Both the position numbers and the translations under genes were made by a program. Under the pieces are notes generated by a model, which made no database searches, was not told the origin of the DNA, and worked only from the letters and a program-made list of their open reading frames with translations. From Nitrospira defluvii (GTDB lineage Bacteria > Nitrospirota > Nitrospiria > Nitrospirales > Nitrospiraceae), in NCBI RefSeq assembly GCF_905220995.1, contig NZ_CAJNBJ010000017.1, forward strand, positions 558,001 to 622,000: a stretch of DNA of 64,000 nt. Direction: 5' to 3'. Shown here in pieces: positions 53,094 through 62,368 of the stretch; the stretch's first letter is position 1; every line of letters starts with the position of its first letter.

Positions 53094-56000
53094 GTGATGC
53101 CCTCCCAATTACCTGAACCCGGCCAAGTCGTTATCGTCAGGCAGCGACCATTCACGGTCGTTGACGTCAAGGCCTCACAGCTTCCCCTCCCTGCACACCT
53201 TCAGGACTCACAAACCAGACAACACTTGGTGCGCTTGTCATCCGTCGAAGATGAGGGGCTAGGCGAAGAAATGGAAGTCGTCTGGGAATTGGAGCCTGGC
53301 GCCAGCTGTCGTGAAAAAGCGGCACTTCCTGCTTTGCACAGCTTTGATCCCCCAAAGGTATTCGACGCCTTCCTCGATGCAGTGAGATGGGGATCTGTCT
53401 CTTCCGCTGATGACAAAGCTTTACAAGCTCCCTTTCGCAGCGGGGTGGATGTTGATGACTATCAACTCGACCCCGTCGTGCGGGCTCTTTCAATGCCGCG
53501 GGTGAATCTCCTCGTGGCTGACGACGTAGGGCTCGGCAAGACAATCGAAGCTGGCTTGGTCGCGCAGGAACTTATCTTGCGTCATCGGGCCCGCACCATC
53601 TTAATCGTGTGCCCTTCCTCCATTCAGGTGCAGTGGAAGGAAGAAATGCGCGACAAGTTCGGTTTGGAGTTTCGAATCGTCGACAGTGATCTCTTTGCCG
53701 ATCTCCGCCGCCGCCGCGGCATCCATGTCAATCCCTGGTCTCATTTCCCGCGACTTATCACCTCGATTGACTTTCTCAAGCGTGAGCGGCCCATGCGCTT
53801 ATTTCGGGAAACGTTGCCGGCGGGAGATCAGCCAGCCTATCCCAGGCCATATGACCTGCTGATCCTCGACGAAGCGCACAACGTCGCACCATCCGGACGA
53901 GGCAAGTACGCAACTGATTCTCTCCGTACCACGACTATCCGGACCCTTGCTCCGTCATTCGAGCACAAGCTCTTCCTCTCCGCCACACCGCACAATGGAT
54001 ACGGTGAGAGCTTCGCCGCACTCTTAGAACTTCTCGATAATCAACGCTTCGCACGGGCCGTGCGGCCAAATCGAACACAGTTGCAGGCTGTCATGGTCCG
54101 CCGGATGAAAAGCGAGTTGGAGCTTCGCTGGGATGGTACACGACGATTTGCGAAGCGCATGGTGAAACATCTTGAGGTGTCCTATTCCGACGCTGAACGG
54201 AATGCTCACCACAATCTGCAACGCTATGCAGAGCTGCGTGCCCAATCGGCCCATACCGCGGGCGAACGCTTTGCTTCCGAGTTTGTTCTGAAGCTACTTA
54301 AGAAGCGCCTGTTCTCTTCGCCAGCCGCCTTTGCCATCACATTGGAGAAACACGCACGCGCCGCCACAACAGCCAAAGGCGGCGCCGCGAGTGGTGCCTG
54401 GCAGCGCCAGCTAGAAGAAGTCGACCACGACTTCGCAAACGATGAAGACTACGAGAGCACCTCACTTGAGGCGGTGGAGATAGCCTCCCGCCATGGCACG
54501 ACCCTGTCAGCTGAAGAACAAAGTCTTCTCAAGCAACTGCGGGAGTTCGCCACACACGCAGCAGCGCATGCCGACAGCAAGGCTCGCACACTCATCAAGT
54601 GGTTGAAACAGACCCTCAAGCCGGGCGGTAAGTGGTCCAACCGGCGAGTCATTATCTTCACCGAATACCGGGCAACCCAGAAGTGGCTGCACGATCTGCT
54701 GGCTGCCGAAGGATTGGCTGGGCAAGACCGGTTGCTCACCATTTACGGGGGGATGCCCTCGGACGACCGCGAGAAGATCAAAGCGGCGTTCCAAGCGAAC
54801 CCTGTGGTCGCTCCCGTCCGGATTCTGCTTGCAACAGATGCAGCTTCCGAAGGCGTCAATCTCCAGAACCATTGCTGGCAACTCATCCACTACGAGATTC
54901 CCTGGAATCCCAATCGCATGGAGCAGCGTAACGGTCGAGTAGACCGCCATGGCCAAAAGAATTCAGAAGTAGAGGTCTTTCACTTTGTGGGAGCTGGATT
55001 TGACGAGACCAAGCCTGGACAGGCGCCAGGGGATCTCGAAGGGGATCTGGAGTTTTTGCTCCGGGCCGTTCTTAAGGTAGAAACCATTCGAGAAGATCTC
55101 GGCAAGGTAGGTCCGGTTATCGCCGATCAGGTGGAGGAGGCAATGCTCGGACGCCGCCAACGCCTCGACACGGCCCGTGCCGAACGCGAGTCCGAGCCGG
55201 TCCGAGCCATGCTGAAGTTCGAGCGCACGTTGCGCGAACAGCTGCAGAAGCTAGCGGAGCAACTGCATGAAACAGAACGTGAGCTGCACCTCAGCCCAGA
55301 CAACATTCGAAACGTGGTGCAGACCGGCCTTGCATTGGCCGGACAGCCTGCCCTGAGACCTGCCGAAGTGCCAGGGCTCTGGCCAGATCCAAGCGGTGCG
55401 CATCGCGATTGCCCTGTCTTCCATCTCCCTACGTTGACGGGCAGTTGGGCTCTCTGTGCCGATGGACTGGCCCACCCGCATACCAAGGTCACTCGCCCCA
55501 TCGTGTTTGATCATGCATTGGCTGAGGGGCGTGACGATGTGGTGCTCTGTCACCTCAACCACCGGCTGGTTCAGATGTGTGTCCGTCTCTTGCGCGCCGA
55601 AGTTTGGTCGCAAGGGCTCACGCAGAAACTCAATCGTTTCACCAGCCGCCTTGTTCCGGATACCGCGCTGCAGACGCCGGCTGTCGTCGTCCATGGCCGA
55701 CTGCTGGTGCTTGGTGGAGACAGCCAGCGAGTACATGAAGAGATTATTCTCGCTGGTGGGTTTATTCGCGAAGGGCGATTCGCCCGCATGAATGTCGGCG
55801 AAACCCAGGCAGCATATGAAGCTATCGAAGGGCAAAGTGCACCGGGATTCGTCGAGGATCGGCTCAAAGAACTGTGGCCAAAGATGGAAGTGCCGTTGCT
55901 TCAGGCGCTTGAAGTCCGGATGACAGAACGCACCAAGAATCTTCAGAAATTCCTCGATGAGCGTTCGGAGCAGGAAGTAGCCAAACTGGCGGCGATCATG

Positions 56001-56273
56001 CGCGAACTCGAAAAGTCCATCCGCGAAACTTTGGATGAAAAGGACGAGCCTCAGCAACGCTTTGAGTGGAGCGAGGGCGAACGGCAGCAACGAGAACGCG
56101 ACCTTAATGGTCTTCGCACTCGCCTTAAAGAAATCCCCGTCGAACTAGCTCGGGAGACTGAACATCTTCGCAGCCGGTACCGAAACCCTCAGCCGCGGCT
56201 CTTCCCGATTGCCGTCACATTCCTCGTGCCGCATCGTGCCATTGCACAGCTGCAACAGGGAGGAAGCCGGTGA
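53094..56273 (+). CDS. drmD: DISARM SNF2-type helicase DrmD
   Basis: 1059 residues. It is an SNF2/SF2 helicase with Walker A ADDVGLGKTIEAGLVAQEL (near 141-155), DEAH in LLILDEAHNVAPSGRGKY (near 258), FLSATPHNGY, and the C-terminal helicase lobe (RVIIFTEYRATQKWL, LLATDAASEGVNL, MEQRNGRVDRHGQ). A long helical, charged C-terminal region (about 700-1000) follows. Either GTG 53094 or the next ATG (53097) is the start. Position before a large adenine methylase and drmA fits DrmD of class 1 DISARM, a restriction-like phage defence. Confidence 0.85.
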   Translation: MMPSQLPEPGQVVIVRQRPFTVVDVKASQLPLPAHLQDSQTRQHLVRLSSVEDEGLGEEMEVVWELEPGASCREKAALPALHSFDPPKVFDAFLDAVRWGSVSSADDKALQAPFRSGVDVDDYQLDPVVRALSMPRVNLLVADDVGLGKTIEAGLVAQELILRHRARTILIVCPSSIQVQWKEEMRDKFGLEFRIVDSDLFADLRRRRGIHVNPWSHFPRLITSIDFLKRERPMRLFRETLPAGDQPAYPRPYDLLILDEAHNVAPSGRGKYATDSLRTTTIRTLAPSFEHKLFLSATPHNGYGESFAALLELLDNQRFARAVRPNRTQLQAVMVRRMKSELELRWDGTRRFAKRMVKHLEVSYSDAERNAHHNLQRYAELRAQSAHTAGERFASEFVLKLLKKRLFSSPAAFAITLEKHARAATTAKGGAASGAWQRQLEEVDHDFANDEDYESTSLEAVEIASRHGTTLSAEEQSLLKQLREFATHAAAHADSKARTLIKWLKQTLKPGGKWSNRRVIIFTEYRATQKWLHDLLAAEGLAGQDRLLTIYGGMPSDDREKIKAAFQANPVVAPVRILLATDAASEGVNLQNHCWQLIHYEIPWNPNRMEQRNGRVDRHGQKNSEVEVFHFVGAGFDETKPGQAPGDLEGDLEFLLRAVLKVETIREDLGKVGPVIADQVEEAMLGRRQRLDTARAERESEPVRAMLKFERTLREQLQKLAEQLHETERELHLSPDNIRNVVQTGLALAGQPALRPAEVPGLWPDPSGAHRDCPVFHLPTLTGSWALCADGLAHPHTKVTRPIVFDHALAEGRDDVVLCHLNHRLVQMCVRLLRAEVWSQGLTQKLNRFTSRLVPDTALQTPAVVVHGRLLVLGGDSQRVHEEIILAGGFIREGRFARMNVGETQAAYEAIEGQSAPGFVEDRLKELWPKMEVPLLQALEVRMTERTKNLQKFLDERSEQEVAKLAAIMRELEKSIRETLDEKDEPQQRFEWSEGERQQRERDLNGLRTRLKEIPVELARETEHLRSRYRNPQPRLFPIAVTFLVPHRAIAQLQQGGSR

Positions 56274-59200
56274 GCATCGCCCGTCACCATGCCGAGTGGC
56301 TCTCCCTGGTTGAGACATCCGGTCCATTCCTCTCAATGCCTGTGCTCCTACGGGCATTCCCACAAGGGCTTGATGCGAGGGAGAGCGACCGTGCTAGCAG
56401 GTTGCGTGAAGTCTACGAAGAGTGGCTTGACCGGAAGGACGAGCCGGCTATTCACCGGACCTGGGTTCAACATGTGCTCAGAGACTTACTAGAATATCCA
56501 TCTCATCTATTGGCCGAAGGACAAGCAATCCCGCCGGGACTGGAATCGATGCAGCCGCAGTTTGGAGAGACTCTCCGCCCAGATTGGGTTCTCAAGCATC
56601 GAGATCCAGAGGGCCGCCCACAGTTATTGATTTCTCTCTATCCCCCCATACAAAAACTCGATAGTCCCGTAGCTGGCAAAGTGTGGAAGGCATCGCCTGG
56701 GACTAGAATGATGGAGTTGCTCCACGCTGCGAATGTACCGCTCGGTCTCCTCACCAATGGCGAGCATTGGATGCTCGTCTATGCCCCACGCGGTGAAACA
56801 ACGGGGTTCGCCTCTTGGTATGCCGACTTGTGGGTGCAAGAGCCGATCACCCTCAGGGCGTTCCAGTCACTCCTTCACCTTCGGCGATTCCTTGGCGTTG
56901 CTGCGGATGAAACCCTTCCAGCTCTCTTTGCCGCAAGCAGCAAGGATCAACAGGAAGTCACCGATCAGCTTGGTTATCAGGTTCGGCGGGCAGTCGAGAT
57001 GCTGGTCCAAGCATTTGACCGGATCGACGCGGAATTGGGTCGCCAGCTACTCGCAGGTATGCCGGAGAAGGAACTGTATGACAGTGCACTCACGGTGATG
57101 ATGCGGTTGGTATTTCTCTTCTCAGCGGAGGAGCGCAAACTTCTCCTGCTGGGCGATCCGCTCTACGATCAGCACTACGCCGTGTCCACGTTGAGCGAGT
57201 TACTTCGTGAACGAGCTGACCAGCATGGAGAGGAAGTGTTGGAGCGCCGTCACGACGCCTGGTGCCGCTTGTTGGCGACCTTCCGCGCCGTGTTTGCGGG
57301 TGTGCAACATGAGGGTATGCGTCTGCCTGGGTATGGCGGTACGCTTTTCGACCCAGACCGCTACCCCTTTCTTGAAGGGCGGGCGAAAGATACGAAGTGG
57401 ACTAACACCGCGGCTAAGCCGCTGCCCATTAACAATCGCGTAGTTCTGCATCTGTTGGAAGCCTTGCAGCTGTTACGGGTCAAAGTGCCGGGGGGCGGAC
57501 CAGCGGAAGCGCGGCGATTGTCGTTCCGCGCGCTCGATATCGAACAGATCGGCCATGTATACGAAGGTCTACTCGACCATACTGCCAAGCGTGCTCCTGA
57601 GCTGATTCTTGGTCTGGCGGGTTCGAAAGATAAAGAACCCGAGATCCCACTATCAAAGCTGGAGGAGTTTGCTACAAAAGGGACCGTGGACCTGGTCGAG
57701 TTTCTCCATGAGGAAACCGGTAAGAGCGAGAACGGCCTGAAGCGCCTGCTAGGAGAATCGTCGGAAATCGATGACCACACGCTCTTGATTGCCTGTAGGC
57801 AAGATGCACTCCTGTTTCAGCGAGTCAGACCATTTGCTGCCCTCCTGCGTGAAGACAGTTTCGGCCAATTCGTCGTTGTCCCTGAGGGCAGCGTCTACGT
57901 TACCCGCGGGTCAGACCGCCGCAGCACAGGCACCCATTACACCCCGCGCAGCCTGACGGAGCCCATTGTCCAGTACACCCTCGAACCATTGGTCTACGTT
58001 GGCCCGGCAGAGGGCAAACCGAAGGAGGAGTGGCAACTTAAGTCACCTAAAGAACTCCTGGATCTTAAAGTCTGTGACATGGCCATGGGGTCCGGTGCGT
58101 TTCTCGTGCAGGCCTGCCGCTACCTCGCCGAACGACTTGTCGAAGCATGGGAGAAAGTCGAAAAGGAACACGCAGGTACTTTTGTCACAACGCCGGAAGG
58201 AGAGATCTCGACAGGTTCAGTCGCTGAGCGCCTCATTCCTGCCGATGCTGCCGAACGCCTCGCGATCGCCAGGCGCACCGTAGCCGATCGCTGCCTCTAT
58301 GGCGTCGACATCAACCCGATGGCAGTGGAAATGGCTAAGTTGAGTCTCTGGCTCATCACACTGCAGCGCGACCGGCCCTTCACATTTCTCAATCATGCAC
58401 TCAAGTGCGGCGATTCCCTTCTCGGTGCAAGTTCCGTCCAGCAAATCGAAAACTTCAGCCTCCGTCCAGGCGAACATCAGATGACCTTTGCCACTGCCAA
58501 TCTGTTCCGCTACGTGGAGGCTGCCTCCGATAAACGCCGCGCCCTCGAAGACCTGCCCTCTAACCATCACACCCAGATCGAAACCAAAAACCGTCTGCAC
58601 GCTGAAGCCGAAGCAGCCACGGCCAAGGTCAAGGCCCTGGCCGACTGCCTCATCGCCTTTGAATTGCGCGGCCTCGACAGCGACGCCTACGAGGAACAAC
58701 GCGCTGACGAAGCGGAGAAATTGCAACTCCTGATCAAGCATGATGTCGACGCAGGAATTGAAACTGCAAACCCACAATCTCAACTCGCTCGTACCGCTCG
58801 TGAGTCTCTGCGCGCTCACCGCACGTTTCACTGGCCCGTTGAATTTCCCGAGGTGTTCGCTCGTGGTGGGTTCGATGCTTTTGTTGGCAATCCGCCATTC
58901 ATGGGGGGAACACGTTTAGAACCTGTGTTTGGAACTGATTTCCGAGAATACTTGGTTGAGCGCATCGCGTGCGGCGTTCGCGGTATGCGCGGCGCAGCGG
59001 ACTTGTGTAGCTACTTTTTTCTCCGTGCAAGCCAATTGCTGAGCTCAAATGGCTCTGCTGGTCTAATTGGCACCAACTCTTTGGCGCAAGGTGACTCTGC
59101 AACTGTGGGGCTGGAAAGAATTGTTAACAGCGGTGCACAAATCTACCGCGCTAATTCATCGTCACCTTGGCCTGGCGCGGCGTCTCTGGAAGTTGCGCAT

Positions 59201-60379
59201 GTGTGGTTTTCAAAGCGTCACATTGGGATAACACCGATGCTTGACGGTCGCGAGGTCTCGAGCATCAGTGCGCATCTCTCAGAAGAAGGCGCAACAATTG
59301 CCTTTACTCTTGAGGCCAACGCAGGCCAAGCTTTCGAAGGGGCGAAGACTGCGGGCATGGGCTTCGTGATCACGGAGGAAGAGGCTCACCAGCTCCTATC
59401 GGCAAATCCAGATAGTCGAGAAGTGGTCAAACCTTACCTTAACGGTGAGGATGTAAATACGCACCCAGAGCACTGTCCGAGCCGATGGATTATCAACTTC
59501 CGTGACTTTCCACTCGAACGAGATGAATCGATACCTCATTGCTCCCCGGTTGCAAGAGATTTCCCTGATGCCCTTTCGATCGTGGAATCTCGCGTTAAGC
59601 CGGAACGGATGCAATTGGAGGGCCGCACCCCCCAGGAACGAACGCTCAAGGAACGATGGTGGCAGTTCTATTTGTGGCGTCCAGCAATGACTTCTGCTCT
59701 GGCGGGCCGTAGTAGCGCATTAGTGTCTTCACGAGTAACCGCTCATCACAACTTCGTTCTTGTGCCCACAAATGTGGTGTTTTCCGACCGCCTTGTTGTA
59801 ATCGCACGCGAAGACTGGGGCAGCTTCGCCATCATCTCCTCGTCAATTCATGCAGCGTGGGCACACCGACCAGGTGCCACAACGCACGAAACGCGTCTTA
59901 CATACTTGCCGACTTGGGCCTATTCGACCTTCCCATTTCCACCGGACCTGCGAGGCTTGGAGACCGTTGGCGAAGCATATAGCAGGTACCGGCGGCAGCT
60001 CATGCTGGCGAGGCGTGAAGGACTGACAAGAACTTACAACCGTTTGCACGATCCCAAGAATAATTCTGAGGACATCGCCCGTCTGCGGGCATTGCACCTG
60101 GAAATGGATCAAGCCGTGGCTGCTGCCTACGGCTGGATCGATTTGGACTTGGGCCACCGATTCCGCGACACCAAGCAAGGCGTGCGCTATACACTCAGTG
60201 AGCCTGCCCGCCGCACCGTCCTGGACCGTCTCCTAGCCCTCAACCACCAGCGCTACGAGGAAGAAGTCCGCGCCGGCTTGCATAAGAGGAAGGGGAAGTC
60301 TGGCAAAGGTAGGCGGAAGGCAGAAGGTATGGTGCAAGAAGACGAGGCGGAATACGGAACGCTGAAACTAGACTTTTAA
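56270..60379 (+). CDS. drmMI: DISARM class 1 adenine-specific DNA methyltransferase DrmMI
   Basis: 1369 residues from a GTG overlapping the drmD stop (GTGA). SAM-binding motif I is VCDMAMGSGAFLVQACRYL (near 604), then CLYGVDINPMAVEMAKLSLW, and catalytic motif IV FVGNPPFMGG (NPPF, near 872), an N6-adenine (gamma-class) methylase layout. An N-terminal 400-residue region and a C-terminal target-recognition-like region flank it, as in large type IIG-like methylases. It marks host DNA so the DISARM helicases spare it. Confidence 0.88.
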   Translation: MSIARHHAEWLSLVETSGPFLSMPVLLRAFPQGLDARESDRASRLREVYEEWLDRKDEPAIHRTWVQHVLRDLLEYPSHLLAEGQAIPPGLESMQPQFGETLRPDWVLKHRDPEGRPQLLISLYPPIQKLDSPVAGKVWKASPGTRMMELLHAANVPLGLLTNGEHWMLVYAPRGETTGFASWYADLWVQEPITLRAFQSLLHLRRFLGVAADETLPALFAASSKDQQEVTDQLGYQVRRAVEMLVQAFDRIDAELGRQLLAGMPEKELYDSALTVMMRLVFLFSAEERKLLLLGDPLYDQHYAVSTLSELLRERADQHGEEVLERRHDAWCRLLATFRAVFAGVQHEGMRLPGYGGTLFDPDRYPFLEGRAKDTKWTNTAAKPLPINNRVVLHLLEALQLLRVKVPGGGPAEARRLSFRALDIEQIGHVYEGLLDHTAKRAPELILGLAGSKDKEPEIPLSKLEEFATKGTVDLVEFLHEETGKSENGLKRLLGESSEIDDHTLLIACRQDALLFQRVRPFAALLREDSFGQFVVVPEGSVYVTRGSDRRSTGTHYTPRSLTEPIVQYTLEPLVYVGPAEGKPKEEWQLKSPKELLDLKVCDMAMGSGAFLVQACRYLAERLVEAWEKVEKEHAGTFVTTPEGEISTGSVAERLIPADAAERLAIARRTVADRCLYGVDINPMAVEMAKLSLWLITLQRDRPFTFLNHALKCGDSLLGASSVQQIENFSLRPGEHQMTFATANLFRYVEAASDKRRALEDLPSNHHTQIETKNRLHAEAEAATAKVKALADCLIAFELRGLDSDAYEEQRADEAEKLQLLIKHDVDAGIETANPQSQLARTARESLRAHRTFHWPVEFPEVFARGGFDAFVGNPPFMGGTRLEPVFGTDFREYLVERIACGVRGMRGAADLCSYFFLRASQLLSSNGSAGLIGTNSLAQGDSATVGLERIVNSGAQIYRANSSSPWPGAASLEVAHVWFSKRHIGITPMLDGREVSSISAHLSEEGATIAFTLEANAGQAFEGAKTAGMGFVITEEEAHQLLSANPDSREVVKPYLNGEDVNTHPEHCPSRWIINFRDFPLERDESIPHCSPVARDFPDALSIVESRVKPERMQLEGRTPQERTLKERWWQFYLWRPAMTSALAGRSSALVSSRVTAHHNFVLVPTNVVFSDRLVVIAREDWGSFAIISSSIHAAWAHRPGATTHETRLTYLPTWAYSTFPFPPDLRGLETVGEAYSRYRRQLMLARREGLTRTYNRLHDPKNNSEDIARLRALHLEMDQAVAAAYGWIDLDLGHRFRDTKQGVRYTLSEPARRTVLDRLLALNHQRYEEEVRAGLHKRKGKSGKGRRKAEGMVQEDEAEYGTLKLDF

Positions 60380-60394
60380 GAAACGAGGAACTGC

Positions 60395-62362
60395 ATGGCG
60401 GACACAGAGCAGAAACAGAGTCTCATTACACCGAAAGACATCACACTGCGGGCTGTGTTTGGTGAGCAGCGGTCGTACTTCATCGATATTTATCAGCGAG
60501 AGTACAAATGGAAGGATGAAGAAGTTCGTACCCTGCTAAATGACGTAGAGGCGCGCTTCCTACAGTATGATCGTCCGAAAACACACCCCGAAGACATCAA
60601 GCAGGATGTTTTTAAACGATTCGACCCGTATTTCCTGAACACATTTCTCACGCACAACGCGACCGGCAATTCTTCAATCGTGGATGGACAACAGCGGTTG
60701 ACCACTCTGCTTCTGATTCTGATCAAGTTGTACCAGGTCCTGAAGGACATTGAGAAAGATAGTGCCAACAAAGGCAGAACTTTCAGTAGCCAAAAACTAG
60801 AAGAATTGATCTTCGAGAGCAACGACTTCGGCGGTGTAGCACGGTTCAAGATCTTCAATGAAAATCGGGATGATGCCTTTCGCGCCCTTGTCGAGGGACG
60901 AGTTGTAGAGGCAAAGGATGAGACAAGGCGACGGATCAAGGAGAATTTTGCACTTATCAGCGAATACTTCGACTCGTTCCTGAAGGGGAGAGACGGGCTA
61001 TGGGACCTGGCGAAAACGACGTACTACATTACGTACCTGCTTGACCGGATCTCTATCGTGGAGATCCGCATCGAACGGCAAGACAACGTGGCCATGATTT
61101 TCGAGGTTGTCAATGATCGAGGCTTGGGGCTGAAACCTTACGAGATCTTAAAGGGAAAGTTAATTGGTGGATTGCCAGAACGACAGAAGGAGGAAGCGAA
61201 CAAGACGTGGACAGAGCTTCAAGAGAAGTACTTCAACGCGGAGCTGCGCAACACAACAGAAAAGAGCGTGGATCTGGACACTTTCTTCCGGGGCTTCTTC
61301 CGAGCCAAATTCGCAGACACAGAAACGGAATATGAGAGGCTCGAGAGCGACTACCACTACGAGATGTACCGAAACGACAAGATTCGAACGTTTTTCGGCG
61401 AGTTCAAGGATAGAGATCTACTGTTCAAGCGCATTACAAAAGATCTTAAATACTTCGCTGACCTCTACTTGACTTTGCGAGTCGGCTACGACAATGAATC
61501 AGTAATCTTCAATAAGTTGTTGGATCAGAATCAGCAATATCTTCTCATCCTCTCCAGCATCCGCCTCGATGATCCGGCTAAGAAGGAAAAGATCGAAGGC
61601 ATTGCACGAAAGTTTGATCAGATGCACGTCATTCTGCGGCTATTAGATGCCTATGACAGCAATGAGTTTCAGCGGTTGATCTATCCGTTGTTCTCGATGG
61701 TTCGGGGAAAAGACATTACTGAGGCAGTATGTTCATTTGATAAGCAACTTATTACCACCTTGGTGTCTGCTGGTGTGATCGACGAGGGACAGCACACGAC
61801 AGCGGGAGAACTCTTCACCTACGAGAGATTTAAGGGCATGTCGAACAAGTGGCTGAACTTCAGCAAATATGTGCTGATGCGCATTGATCGCCACCTGGCC
61901 TCGGTGCTGAACAAACCTTCTTTTGCGGGCGGAAATCTAGCCGACCTGGAGAATCAGTTTAACCGGACTGGGAATCGGCGACACGGCATGCATCTGGAGC
62001 ACATCTATACACAACATCCGGCCAACAGGGTCCTTTTTACAAAGGACGGAGTTTTCGATGAGTCAGGATTCCAGCAGACGCGAAATCTTCTGGGGATGGT
62101 TCTGCTTCTCAAAGACAAACACAACCTGAGCAGCAACGATGATATCTATCGTGACAAGTGTGATACGTACAGCAAGAGTAATTTGGTGTGGAACGAGTTA
62201 CTTGTTGGGCATCTACAGAATGTAGACATGCGAGAACTTCCAGAAGAGCTGCAATTGGAGAAAATTGAGCCTACTGCTGACGGGGTCTTCCCAAAGGACA
62301 AAGTCGAGGAGCGGCAGAAAGCCACGTACGCTGCAATTAAGGCCATCTGGGGTTTTGCATAA
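60395..62362 (+). CDS. DUF262/DUF1524 protein (GmrSD-like) inserted in the DISARM operon
   Basis: 655 residues. The N-terminal DUF262 (GmrS-like NTPase) has YFIDIYQREYKWKDEEVRTL and SSIVDGQQRLTTLLLILIK. The C-terminal DUF1524 (GmrD-like HNH-type nuclease) has HLEHIYTQHPANRVLF and RNLLGMVLLLKDKHNLS (the His-x-x-His... N pattern). GmrSD enzymes cleave modified phage DNA. It is 15 bp after drmMI and 6 bp before drmA, in the same direction, with a GAGGAAC ribosome-binding site. By eye it is more AT-rich than its neighbours, suggesting separate acquisition. Confidence 0.82.
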   Translation: MADTEQKQSLITPKDITLRAVFGEQRSYFIDIYQREYKWKDEEVRTLLNDVEARFLQYDRPKTHPEDIKQDVFKRFDPYFLNTFLTHNATGNSSIVDGQQRLTTLLLILIKLYQVLKDIEKDSANKGRTFSSQKLEELIFESNDFGGVARFKIFNENRDDAFRALVEGRVVEAKDETRRRIKENFALISEYFDSFLKGRDGLWDLAKTTYYITYLLDRISIVEIRIERQDNVAMIFEVVNDRGLGLKPYEILKGKLIGGLPERQKEEANKTWTELQEKYFNAELRNTTEKSVDLDTFFRGFFRAKFADTETEYERLESDYHYEMYRNDKIRTFFGEFKDRDLLFKRITKDLKYFADLYLTLRVGYDNESVIFNKLLDQNQQYLLILSSIRLDDPAKKEKIEGIARKFDQMHVILRLLDAYDSNEFQRLIYPLFSMVRGKDITEAVCSFDKQLITTLVSAGVIDEGQHTTAGELFTYERFKGMSNKWLNFSKYVLMRIDRHLASVLNKPSFAGGNLADLENQFNRTGNRRHGMHLEHIYTQHPANRVLFTKDGVFDESGFQQTRNLLGMVLLLKDKHNLSSNDDIYRDKCDTYSKSNLVWNELLVGHLQNVDMRELPEELQLEKIEPTADGVFPKDKVEERQKATYAAIKAIWGFA

Positions 62363-62368
62363 GAGGAT

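Noticed and set aside
52833-53108. Short minus-strand frame in the drmD upstream region
   Set aside because: No start signal, and it overlaps the likely promoter of the DISARM operon.
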